From Lachnospiraceae bacterium (lineage in GTDB: Bacteria > Bacillota_A > Clostridia > Lachnospirales > Lachnospiraceae), in assembly GCA_009774465.1 (NCBI GenBank), contig VSNT01000007.1:24979-56353 (forward strand): DNA of 31,375 nt, written 5' to 3'. Position numbers and translations under genes: made by a program. Below are positions 22,020 through 29,251 of the stretch, piece after piece (the stretch's first letter is position 1; each line of letters starts with the position of its first letter). A model generated the notes under the pieces. That model was not told the DNA's origin and did no database searches. It worked only from the letters and a program-made list of their open reading frames with translations.

Positions 22020-23291
22020 TTATGCTTCTTCGATTGCCTTCCCTATATCGTGACGCATATATTTATTTTCAAAATTGATCCATTGTGTCGCTTCGTAGGC
22101 ATTTTTCCTTGCCTCCTTAAGATCTCTGCCCTTTGCAGTAATCCCAAGAACTCTTCCTCCGTTTGTCACAATCCCCTGATCTGTTTTCTTCGTTCCTGCA
22201 TGAAAACAGAAATAAGAATCCTGCCCTTCAAATTTTTCAAGTCCATCTATCAAAAAACCTTTTTCATATTTTACAGGATACCCTTCTGAGGCTAAAACAA
22301 CACAGACTGCTGCATTATCTTCAAACTGAAGATCAATCTGATCCAGCCTTCCGTCAATACATGCTTCCATTACTTCAATAATATCATTTTTCATTCGTGG
22401 AAGCACTACCTGTGCCTCAGGATCTCCAAATCTGGCATTATATTCAAGAACCCTGGGGCCTTTTTCGGTTAACATAAGTCCGAAAAAGATAATTCCCTTA
22501 AATTCTCTTCCTTCCGCCGCCATAGCGTCCACCGTCGCCTGATAAATGTTCTTCCTGCAAAATTCATCCACTTCTTTTGTATAAAAGGGACTGGGAGAAA
22601 AGGTTCCCATTCCGCCGGTATTCAGCCCCTGATCTCCGTCCAGCGCCCGTTTATGGTCCTGTGCGGAAGTCATGGTCTTAATTGTTTTACCATCCACATA
22701 GGAAAGGACGGAGACTTCTCTTCCTGTCATAAACTCTTCTATTACAAGGCGGTTGCCGGCAGTGCCAAACTGCTTATCCAGCATAATTGTCTTAACGCCT
22801 TCCTTTGCCTCCTTAAGATCCTGACAGATCAAAACGCCTTTCCCAAGGGCAAGGCCGTCCGCCTTCAACACAATAGGATACTGGGCGCTTTCCAAATAAT
22901 CTAAAGCTTCCTGCGCAGAATCAAAGGTTTCATATGCTGCTGTTGGAATGTGATATTTTTTCATAAGATCCTTGGAAAAAGCCTTGCTGCCTTCCAAAAT
23001 TGCAGCATTCTTTCTTGGGCCAAATACACGAAGTCCTTCCTTTTCCAGCTCGTCAACAAGACCGCCCACTAAGGGATCGTCCATTCCCACAATGGTAAGA
23101 TCAATTTCTTTTTCCTTTGCAAATGCAGTAATTTTGTCAAATTCCATTGCGCCAACAGGCACGCATTCCGCAATCAGACCAATTCCCGCATTTCCAGGCG
23201 CACAATAGATTTTACTTACTTTCGGGCTTTTTGCCACACTGGCCGCTATTGCATGCTCTCTGCCGCCGCTCCCCACTATCAGTATTTTCAT
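22020..23291 (-). CDS. purD: Phosphoribosylamine-glycine ligase
   Basis: PurD joins phosphoribosylamine and glycine with ATP to form GAR, the second step of purine synthesis. The product is 423 residues, usual length, with an N-terminal GSGGREHA loop, central ATP-grasp fold (ADGLALGKGV; AQDHKRALDGDQGLNTGGMG; LEYNARFGDPE) and a C-terminal biotin-like domain. GAGAGG precedes the ATG. It follows purN by 34 bases in the purEMND operon. Confidence 0.97.
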   Translation of the reverse strand: MKILIVGSGGREHAIAASVAKSPKVSKIYCAPGNAGIGLIAECVPVGAMEFDKITAFAKEKEIDLTIVGMDDPLVGGLVDELEKEGLRVFGPRKNAAILEGSKAFSKDLMKKYHIPTAAYETFDSAQEALDYLESAQYPIVLKADGLALGKGVLICQDLKEAKEGVKTIMLDKQFGTAGNRLVIEEFMTGREVSVLSYVDGKTIKTMTSAQDHKRALDGDQGLNTGGMGTFSPSPFYTKEVDEFCRKNIYQATVDAMAAEGREFKGIIFFGLMLTEKGPRVLEYNARFGDPEAQVVLPRMKNDIIEVMEACIDGRLDQIDLQFEDNAAVCVVLASEGYPVKYEKGFLIDGLEKFEGQDSYFCFHAGTKKTDQGIVTNGGRVLGITAKGRDLKEARKNAYEATQWINFENKYMRHDIGKAIEEA

Positions 23292-23325
23292 TTATTATGC
23301 CTCTCTTTCCCAATAGGTATCACTT

Positions 23326-23934
23326 TCAGCGCTGTTCCTTTTTCTGTTCTGCCAGAGCAATCGCATTAATTGCCTGGGGAAGAATTACCCATTCCGCCTG
23401 CTCCATAACTCTTTTCTGCAAAACTTCCGGTGTATCGTCCTCTAACACTCCCACCGCTTTTTGCAGAAGTATTCTTCCTGTATCCGTTCCCTCATCCACA
23501 TAATGAACTGTCGCGCCGGTTATCTTAACCCCGCGCCGCAGCGCCTCTTCGTGCACTTTTAATCCATAAAAACCAGTTCCGCAAAAAGATGGAATTAAGG
23601 ATGGATGAATATTAATGATTCTGTCACGATAGATTTCTATCATTTTTTCCGGCAGAATTACAAGAAAACCCGCCAATACAATTAAATCAGGATTTAACTC
23701 TTTAACTCTATTCAGGAATTTCTGATTAAACTCTTCTCTGTTTTCGCAGTCTTTAGGAGAAATGCAAAATGCCGGAATCCCTGCATTTTCCGCTCTTTTC
23801 AAAGCATAAGCCCCTGGATTATTACTAATAACACCTGTTATTTTTGTATTCTTAATTGTTTCATTGCTAATTCCATCTATAATCGCCTGAAGATTCGTTC
23901 CACCGCCTGAAACGCATACTACAATATTCAGCAT
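23326..23934 (-). CDS. purN: Phosphoribosylglycinamide formyltransferase
   Basis: PurN formylates GAR with 10-formyl-THF to give FGAR, which PurL then uses. The product is 202 residues with SGGGTNLQAIID at the N-terminus, NNPGAYALKRAE, and the catalytic region INIHPSLIPSF plus HYVDEGTDTG, which includes the family Asn, His and Asp. Its ATG overlaps the purM stop by 7 bases (ATGCTGA), so the two are coupled. Confidence 0.97.
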   Translation of the reverse strand: MLNIVVCVSGGGTNLQAIIDGISNETIKNTKITGVISNNPGAYALKRAENAGIPAFCISPKDCENREEFNQKFLNRVKELNPDLIVLAGFLVILPEKMIEIYRDRIINIHPSLIPSFCGTGFYGLKVHEEALRRGVKITGATVHYVDEGTDTGRILLQKAVGVLEDDTPEVLQKRVMEQAEWVILPQAINAIALAEQKKEQR

Positions 23935-24953
23935 ATGGCAACTCCTTTTTCGCCGGCTTCCACCCTGCCTGCCACATAAGCCTTTTCGCCGGCCGCCTCA
24001 ATTGCTGCTATCGCCTTATCCACATTCGCCGGATCAAGGGCTAATACCATACCAAGCCCCATATTATAAGTATTATACATCATCTTTTCTTCCAGATTTC
24101 CCTTCTTCTGCATCAGTTCAAAAATTGCGGGAACAGGATAACTGTTTTTCTCAATCACGGCACGAACGCCTTCCGGAAGCATTCTGGGTATATTTTCATA
24201 AAAGCCTCCACCTGTGATGTGGCTGCATCCCTTAACAGTAACGCCTGCTTCTTTTATGCTTTTTAATGCTTTCACATAAATTCTTGTAGGCGTCAGCAGC
24301 GTTTCCCCTAAAGTTGCGCCAAGTTCGTCATAATATGTATCGAGACTTTCCTTCGTCATATCAAATACTTTTCTTATCAAAGAAAATCCGTTACTGTGTA
24401 CTCCGGAGGAAGCAATTCCAACCAGAACATCCCCCGGTTTAATTGTTTCACCGGTAATCAGATTCTTTTCATCCACTACTCCTACTGCAAATCCCGCAAG
24501 ATCATATTCCTCTTCCGGCATCAGTCCGGGGTGCTCTGCTGTCTCACCGCCAATCAGCGCTGCCCCTGACTGCTTACAGCCTTCCGCCACCCCTTTTACA
24601 ATTGATGCAATCTTTTCAGGATAATTTTTACCACAGGCAATATAATCAAGGAAAAACAAAGGTTCCCCGCCTGCACATGCAATGTCGTTCACGCACATTG
24701 CAACACAGTCAATTCCCACCGTATCATGCCGATCCATTATAAAAGCAAGTTTAATTTTCGTTCCCACACCGTCCGTACCTGAAACAAGCGCAGGTTTTTC
24801 CATATTTTTAATTGCTGAAAGAGAAAATGCTCCCGAAAATCCTCCCAAAGATCCCAACACTTCCGGCCGCATTGTTTCCTTCACATACTTTTTCATTAAT
24901 TCCACACTTAAATAGCCAGCTTCAATGTCAACTCCGGCATTCTTATAATCCAT
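23928..24953 (-). CDS. purM: Phosphoribosylformylglycinamidine cyclo-ligase
   Basis: PurM closes the imidazole ring of FGAM to AIR. The product is 341 residues, usual length, starting MDYKNAGVDIEAG with the family N-terminal region, then SGTDGVGTKIKLA, CVNDIACAGGEPLFFLDY, IGGETAEHPG and HITGGGFYENIPR. It follows purE by about 30 bases and overlaps purN. Confidence 0.97.
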   Translation of the reverse strand: MDYKNAGVDIEAGYLSVELMKKYVKETMRPEVLGSLGGFSGAFSLSAIKNMEKPALVSGTDGVGTKIKLAFIMDRHDTVGIDCVAMCVNDIACAGGEPLFFLDYIACGKNYPEKIASIVKGVAEGCKQSGAALIGGETAEHPGLMPEEEYDLAGFAVGVVDEKNLITGETIKPGDVLVGIASSGVHSNGFSLIRKVFDMTKESLDTYYDELGATLGETLLTPTRIYVKALKSIKEAGVTVKGCSHITGGGFYENIPRMLPEGVRAVIEKNSYPVPAIFELMQKKGNLEEKMMYNTYNMGLGMVLALDPANVDKAIAAIEAAGEKAYVAGRVEAGEKGVAIC

Positions 24954-24985
24954 TTTAAACTACCTGTTCCTTTCAAAAATTTATT

Positions 24986-25486
24986 TTAATAGTTCTTATA
25001 TCCTACCTGACTTAATCTTTCGTCCTTTTTCTGGACGCTCTCTTTCAGATTCCGGCTGTATTCCTTAAGCTTCGTTAAAAGCGCCTCGTCCGAAGTTGCC
25101 AGAATTTTAGCGGCAAGCAGTCCTGCATTTGCCCCACCGTTAATGGCAACTGTGGCAACCGGAATTCCGGAAGGCATCTGAACAATCGAATAAAGAGAAT
25201 CTCTTCCTCCCAGGGAAGTGGTATGCATGGGAATACCAATTACCGGCATAGGAAAAATCGCCGCGCACATACCCGGCAGATGCGCCGCCATGCCTGCTCC
25301 TGCAATGATCACTTTAAATCCCTTTTCCTCAGCAGTTTTTGCATATTCAAAAAATACGTCGGGTTCTCTATGAGCTGAAATAATCTTCATTTCAAAAGAA
25401 ATTCCAAGTTCCGTAAGGACATCCGCCGCCTTTGCCATAACGGGCATATCCGAATCACTGCCCATCACAATTCCTACCTGTGCCAT
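24986..25486 (-). CDS. purE: 5-(carboxyamino)imidazole ribonucleotide mutase
   Basis: PurE rearranges N5-CAIR to CAIR (class I) or carboxylates AIR. The product is 166 residues from MAQVGIVMGSDSD at 25486, with AAGGAG 6 bases upstream; the in-frame ATG at 25501 lacks one. SAHREPD and AGAGMAAHLPGMCA are the nucleotide-binding motifs, and the SDSD form with the H-L-P-G stretch fits class I. PurK is not in the window. It is the first gene of purE-M-N-D. Confidence 0.97.
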   Translation of the reverse strand: MAQVGIVMGSDSDMPVMAKAADVLTELGISFEMKIISAHREPDVFFEYAKTAEEKGFKVIIAGAGMAAHLPGMCAAIFPMPVIGIPMHTTSLGGRDSLYSIVQMPSGIPVATVAINGGANAGLLAAKILATSDEALLTKLKEYSRNLKESVQKKDERLSQVGYKNY

Positions 25487-25523
25487 AATTACTCCTTCCA
25501 TTTTGTACCTTATATTCTATAAC

Positions 25524-25553
25524 ATCATACTATAAAACACTGCCTTTCTGCAA
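25524..25553 (-). promoter_or_regulatory. Promoter of the pur-clpC operon
   Basis: On the minus strand TTGCAG (25548-25553) and TATGAT (25524-25529) are 18 bases apart; transcription would start about 30 bases before the purE ATG at 25486. There is no room for a purine riboswitch. The gene spacing to 17262 is tight enough for one transcript, though the hairpin at 20101 may split it. Confidence 0.6.
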
Positions 25554-25556
25554 CTG

Positions 25557-25578
25557 TTTATTCCCGAGGGGTATTTCA
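25557..25578 (-). repeat. Repeat copy B, minimal 22-base form (after the aminopeptidase)
   Basis: Read on the minus strand this is TGAAATACCCCTCGGGAATAAA, i.e. the two ends of copies A and C fused without the inner part. The TGA is the aminopeptidase stop codon. It ends directly before the pur promoter region. Confidence 0.6.
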
Positions 25579-27627
25579 CTCATCCAGCGGTGCATTAAGC
25601 TCTTCGCATCCGGCCAGCACAAATCTGCCTTCTTCTATGATTGTAATGACTCTTTCATCAGCAGTCACCACACTGACCTCTCCCAGTTCATCATAGGGTA
25701 TGGTGATATCTGTATGACAGTTAAAATATGCATTGCTGTCTTTTTCAAGTCTTTTTATGGAATATTCGTTGTCTCTGGCTATGATTTCCTTTCCATCCGG
25801 ATTATAAACCTTCACATCCTCCGCGTGGGAATAGCAGGTGTCTCCCACTGCAAAGTGGGGCCCCGTCTTTTCTGCAATCAAAATGGGCAGTTTATCCTCT
25901 ATTCCATATTTTCTGGCTGCCACAAAGGCTGTGGTATTGGTGCCAATGGCAAATTCTCCAAGAGGCAGGCTGTTATGATGATACAGCACATTATCCCTGA
26001 TATATTTCCGGTTTTGTTCTGCGGTATCAAAATTACTGCAGCCATAATCCGTAACCATACCATCCTTTATGGTCAGATAAATATCCTTATACTCCAGCTC
26101 ATTTAAATAAACTCTGCTTACATGCAATGTTCCTTCGGTTCCTGCAAGGACAGGAGATGTAAAGACTTCGCCCACGGGAATATTTACATCCGCCACACAG
26201 TTTTCAAAGTTTGTCTGCTTTTGGGGATCTTCTAAAGTGTGCAGCATAACTTTTAAATTGGTTTTATTTCCTTTCATCCCCTTTACCAGCACGTAACGCC
26301 CCTGATCTAAGGTATCAATGATAATTTGCTGCATTCTCTGATAAAGCTGATAATCCAAAGTGTTAATACGGATCACCTCATCAAAGATCTTTGAAAAATC
26401 TTTTCCGATTTCAGGTACTGGAAAGGCAATGATAGTAAAGCTTCTTTCCTCTCCTTTAATATACCGGTTTTGTATTTCCCCTGACGCCGCCATATACTCA
26501 ACCGTCAGCTTTTGCTGGCTTTCTGATAAATGGATGGCCGAAGGCTTATCTTTAAGAGCCACGGATTTTTCGCCAAATACCTCCATAACAGCAGGACCGC
26601 CAAAAACAGATGCCTGTTCTTTGTACTTTTCAAAGCCTTCCTTAAGTGCCTCCAGGCGAACCTGAACCAGCCTTTTATCAAGAATTAAAGCCTGGTCATC
26701 CTTGTGGTCAAAATCGTACTGTTTGTTTGGAATTGCGCCATAGTATCCGTTGCGATTCATTCCCTTTCCCTGGAGAATGCTGGAAGCTGCCCGGTAAATC
26801 GTAGACTCCAGCCCAATTTTCCTAAAATTGTCCACTGCCTTTTTTATCATAGGCTCAAAGCCCAGGCAGTACCGGATATTAACCGTTTTCTTTTTTGAAA
26901 TGTCTTTATTTCCCACTTCAAAGCCAATTCGATATCCTTCCGTATAAGTGTCCGCCATTTTTTTAAGCGTCTCTTCCGGCAGGGAATTTAAATGCCTCCA
27001 CGTTTCAATCTGGCTGTCTGTTATATATTCTCCAAAATAATAAAGATATCTGGGATCAGACAAATCTCCTTCTATGATGCGGAGCGCAAAATCTGACTCC
27101 GGGCACAACATATCCAAAAGCTTCGTTTCCGACGCATCCTTCGTGTAATCATTCACATACCAGTAAATAATTTCCTTTAAAGCTTCGCTGGAAGGCAGCA
27201 CTTTATTTTCTTCCTGTTCACAGCAAAAAGAACCATAGACTTCCAGAAATAATTCCAGCCTTATTACCATTTCCTCTAGTTTTTTTTCATATGCAAATGG
27301 AATGATGCTGCGCAGTTCCGCATACAAAAAAGACAGAATTTTCCCGTACTCTTCTCCAAACAAAGACACACTTTTTTCAGGATTGGCATAGCTTTCTTCG
27401 TAATTTCCCGGAAGAATCTCTTCATATAATTTATAGTTTCTTACCTTTAGTTCTTCAAGCGTCCCTTTACCAAGACCACCCTCTATAATAAACTGATAAT
27501 TATCACAGACCATAAGCAGAAATCCTGCTGCTTTTTTAAAGTAATCCTGATATGTCTGCATAAGCACATTTTCATTTTCTATTTTTTCGATACGCTCTTT
27601 CGCAAGTAAAAACCTTTCATCAATCAT
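25576..27627 (-). CDS. M29-type aminopeptidase with long N-terminal extension
   Basis: The protein is 683 residues from MIDERFLLAKERIEK at 27627, with GGAAGG 9 bases upstream; the longer frame to 27705 would start in leader hairpins. The C-terminal ~400 residues carry the M29 (AmpS/PepS) metal ligands in order: Glu in VNIPVGEVFTSP, Glu in LGEFAIGTN, His in EKTGPHFAVGD, Tyr in DTCYSH, and His-x-Asp in NCHTDI. M29 enzymes use two metal ions to remove N-terminal residues inside the cell. They are usually about 400 residues; here about 280 helical residues of unknown role precede the core. The stop codon lies in repeat copy B. Confidence 0.88.
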   Translation of the reverse strand: MIDERFLLAKERIEKIENENVLMQTYQDYFKKAAGFLLMVCDNYQFIIEGGLGKGTLEELKVRNYKLYEEILPGNYEESYANPEKSVSLFGEEYGKILSFLYAELRSIIPFAYEKKLEEMVIRLELFLEVYGSFCCEQEENKVLPSSEALKEIIYWYVNDYTKDASETKLLDMLCPESDFALRIIEGDLSDPRYLYYFGEYITDSQIETWRHLNSLPEETLKKMADTYTEGYRIGFEVGNKDISKKKTVNIRYCLGFEPMIKKAVDNFRKIGLESTIYRAASSILQGKGMNRNGYYGAIPNKQYDFDHKDDQALILDKRLVQVRLEALKEGFEKYKEQASVFGGPAVMEVFGEKSVALKDKPSAIHLSESQQKLTVEYMAASGEIQNRYIKGEERSFTIIAFPVPEIGKDFSKIFDEVIRINTLDYQLYQRMQQIIIDTLDQGRYVLVKGMKGNKTNLKVMLHTLEDPQKQTNFENCVADVNIPVGEVFTSPVLAGTEGTLHVSRVYLNELEYKDIYLTIKDGMVTDYGCSNFDTAEQNRKYIRDNVLYHHNSLPLGEFAIGTNTTAFVAARKYGIEDKLPILIAEKTGPHFAVGDTCYSHAEDVKVYNPDGKEIIARDNEYSIKRLEKDSNAYFNCHTDITIPYDELGEVSVVTADERVITIIEEGRFVLAGCEELNAPLDE

Positions 27628-27647
27628 TATATTCAACCTTCCCGTCA

Positions 27648-27702
27648 TGCCGCCTGCGGCACAAACAATTTGTATGAAGAACCGCTTCCTTTGCGATTCT
27701 TC
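27648..27702 (-). promoter_or_regulatory. Two leader hairpins before the aminopeptidase
   Basis: TGCCGC/GCGGCA (27648-27661) and a 10-bp stem (27676-27685 with 27693-27702) lie just before the start at 27627. In the second stem one pair is U-G in minus-strand RNA but A-C in plus-strand RNA. A hairpin or attenuator role is possible; no promoter is clear. Confidence 0.4.
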
Positions 27703-27734
27703 CATGTGAATATGAAGCTCTAACCAGAACCTTC

Positions 27735-28058
27735 TTAATCCAGGTAAGCGCCTGCATACAAAATAATGCTCAACATCCCAAATGCCACAACATTTGTAAC
27801 AATCCCAAGCACAGTAAACATTTTAAATTTCTCACGCTCTATGGTGGACCATGCACCTAAAATAATTCCTGTGATCATATAAATCACTGCCAAAACCGCT
27901 GCCGACGCATATCTTACATTTACCTCTCCCTTATTTAAATAGGAAAGATAAATACTGCTTCCCAGTGTAATAATGGAAAGCACCCCGAAAACAGTTGACA
28001 TGATCCCTCTTTTAGAATGGTGCTTTGTGGTAAAAATATAACCTTTTTTTCTAAACAT
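27735..28058 (-). CDS. Small membrane protein (DUF6142-like)
   Basis: The protein is 107 residues with three predicted membrane helices (about 22-42, 50-75, 83-104) after a basic N-terminus with FTTKHHSKRGIMS. The motif and three-helix layout resemble DUF6142 proteins of Clostridia, as I recall; function unknown. It lies between a tiny membrane gene and the aminopeptidase, about 105 bases before the latter's start. Confidence 0.75.
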   Translation of the reverse strand: MFRKKGYIFTTKHHSKRGIMSTVFGVLSIITLGSSIYLSYLNKGEVNVRYASAAVLAVIYMITGIILGAWSTIEREKFKMFTVLGIVTNVVAFGMLSIILYAGAYLD

Positions 28059-28142
28059 TTTGCCAATCTCTTTCTACTAAAATAACAGCTCAGCTCTTGT
28101 CATTCATAAAAGGCATCCCTGCTTCCAGAAATGCCCTTTCCG

Positions 28143-28295
28143 TTAAAATAAAATTTTCGACTTACCGGCCAATAATTTTGCGCCGCCTATAATCATCAGT
28201 ATTCCGCAGACAATTCCCGTAACCAGTGTTACAACACCTACTGCAATACTCATTGCACCTGCTCCGTTCATGGTTTTATAAACTTTTTCTTCCAT
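28143..28295 (-). CDS. Tiny one- or two-helix membrane protein
   Basis: The protein is 50 residues from MEEKVYKTMNGAG at 28295 (AAAGGAG 7 bases upstream; the ATG at 28337 lacks a site). One long hydrophobic stretch (SIAVGVVTLVTGIVCGILMIIGGAKLLAG) crosses the membrane once, or twice as a hairpin. The tail is basic (KSKILF). I do not recognise a function. A weak hairpin at about 28110-28140 follows. Confidence 0.65.
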   Translation of the reverse strand: MEEKVYKTMNGAGAMSIAVGVVTLVTGIVCGILMIIGGAKLLAGKSKILF

Positions 28296-28320
28296 GTGGA
28301 TGCTCCTTTCATAATCAGAA

Positions 28321-28419
28321 TTTATTCCCGCGAGCAATGAGCCAGGCGGCCGTGCTTACACGGACAGTTGACAAATGCCGCGAGGTGTAATGCCCCATAG
28401 CCTGCTGCGGGGTATTTCA
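28321..28419 (-). repeat. Repeat copy C, 99-base form (after pyrE)
   Basis: On the minus strand it starts in the pyrE stop TGA within AGTGAAATACCC and ends TGCTCGCGGGAATAAA, like copy A. The inner part differs from copy A: it has CCGTG/CACGG with a TAAG loop and AGCAGGC/GCCTGGCT outer pairing. Ends are thus conserved while the core varies. No T-run follows. Confidence 0.7.
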
Positions 28420-29091
28420 CTTTGCTCCATACTGCTCATAATATACATCAATTGCCTTTTTAAGCGTATCATCAATGTAAATCTGTCCCTTATAGGGCTT
28501 ATTATAAAGATATTCCACAACCTCCTGCATATTCACGATAGCGTTGGCATCAAAACCGTATTTTTCCTTTATTTCTGCAAGGGCGCTTCTTTCTCCCTGC
28601 CCTTTCTCCATACGGTTTAAGGATACCATAAGTCCCTTAATCTCCACGTTGGCCTGCGCTTTAATGATCGGATAAGTTTCTTCTATTGATTTGCCGGAAG
28701 TGGTAACATCTTCAATAATTACTACTCTGTCTCCGTCTTTTAACCTGCTGCCCAATAAAATACCGGTATCTCCGTGATCTTTTACTTCCTTGCGGTTAGA
28801 GCAATATCGAATTTCTTTTCCGTACAGCTCGCTGATTGCCATAGTTGCTGCTACCGATAAGGGAATTCCTTTATAGGCAGGTCCAAAGAGCACATCAAAG
28901 TCAAGGCCATAGTTATCATGGATTGCCTTTGCATAGTATTCGCCCAGTCTGCGAAGCTGTGTGCCGGTTACATATCCCCCCGCATTCATAAAAAAGGGAG
29001 ATTTTCTTCCGCTCTTCAATGTAAATTCGCCAAATTTAAGCACCTGGCTGTCCACCATAAACTCAATAAACTCCTGCTTGTACTGTTCCAT
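28417..29091 (-). CDS. pyrE: Orotate phosphoribosyltransferase
   Basis: PyrE makes OMP from orotate and PRPP in pyrimidine synthesis. The product is 224 residues, with LKFGEFTLKSGRKSPFFMNAG (orotate-binding), FGPAYKGIPL and the PRPP motif VVIIEDVTTSGKSIEET. It has a predicted own promoter at 29164-29192 with an intergenic leader. No other pyr gene is in the window. The stop codon lies in repeat copy C. Confidence 0.96.
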   Translation of the reverse strand: MEQYKQEFIEFMVDSQVLKFGEFTLKSGRKSPFFMNAGGYVTGTQLRRLGEYYAKAIHDNYGLDFDVLFGPAYKGIPLSVAATMAISELYGKEIRYCSNRKEVKDHGDTGILLGSRLKDGDRVVIIEDVTTSGKSIEETYPIIKAQANVEIKGLMVSLNRMEKGQGERSALAEIKEKYGFDANAIVNMQEVVEYLYNKPYKGQIYIDDTLKKAIDVYYEQYGAK

Positions 29092-29163
29092 TCTTCTATT
29101 CCTCTCTTTATGCCCTCTATCAAGACACAGGGTTAATCAAATTTCCTGTATGAATTCTTCCTA

Positions 29164-29192
29164 AGTTTACCATAAAGCAGAGACTTTTTCAA
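29164..29192 (-). promoter_or_regulatory. pyrE promoter
   Basis: TTGAAA (29187-29192) and TAAACT (29164-29169) are 17 bases apart, with TGG directly before the -10 (extended -10). It shares TTTATGGTAA with the promoters at 9590 and 15226. No PyrR-type attenuator or terminator is seen in the roughly 65-base leader. Confidence 0.6.
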
Positions 29193-29203
29193 TGAAACTT
29201 GGT

Positions 29204-29243
29204 AAAAATAAGGCAGAAACCGATTCCTCTTCCGGTTACTGCC
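29204..29243 (-). terminator. Intrinsic terminator of the sensor kinase gene
   Basis: On the minus strand GGCAGTAACCG and CGGTTTCTGCC pair with one mismatch around a 10-base loop (29212-29243) and are followed by TTATTTTT. It ends the kinase gene and precedes the pyrE promoter. Confidence 0.8.
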
Positions 29244-29251
29244 CTAAATTT

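Noticed and set aside
25487..25560. Purine riboswitch before purE
   Set aside because: The predicted leader is only about 30 bases and shows none of the conserved loop motifs.
28060..28142. Terminator after the 50-residue membrane gene
   Set aside because: AAGGGCAT/ATGCCTTT pairing has a bulge and a 13-base loop and only a short T-run; too weak to list as a terminator.
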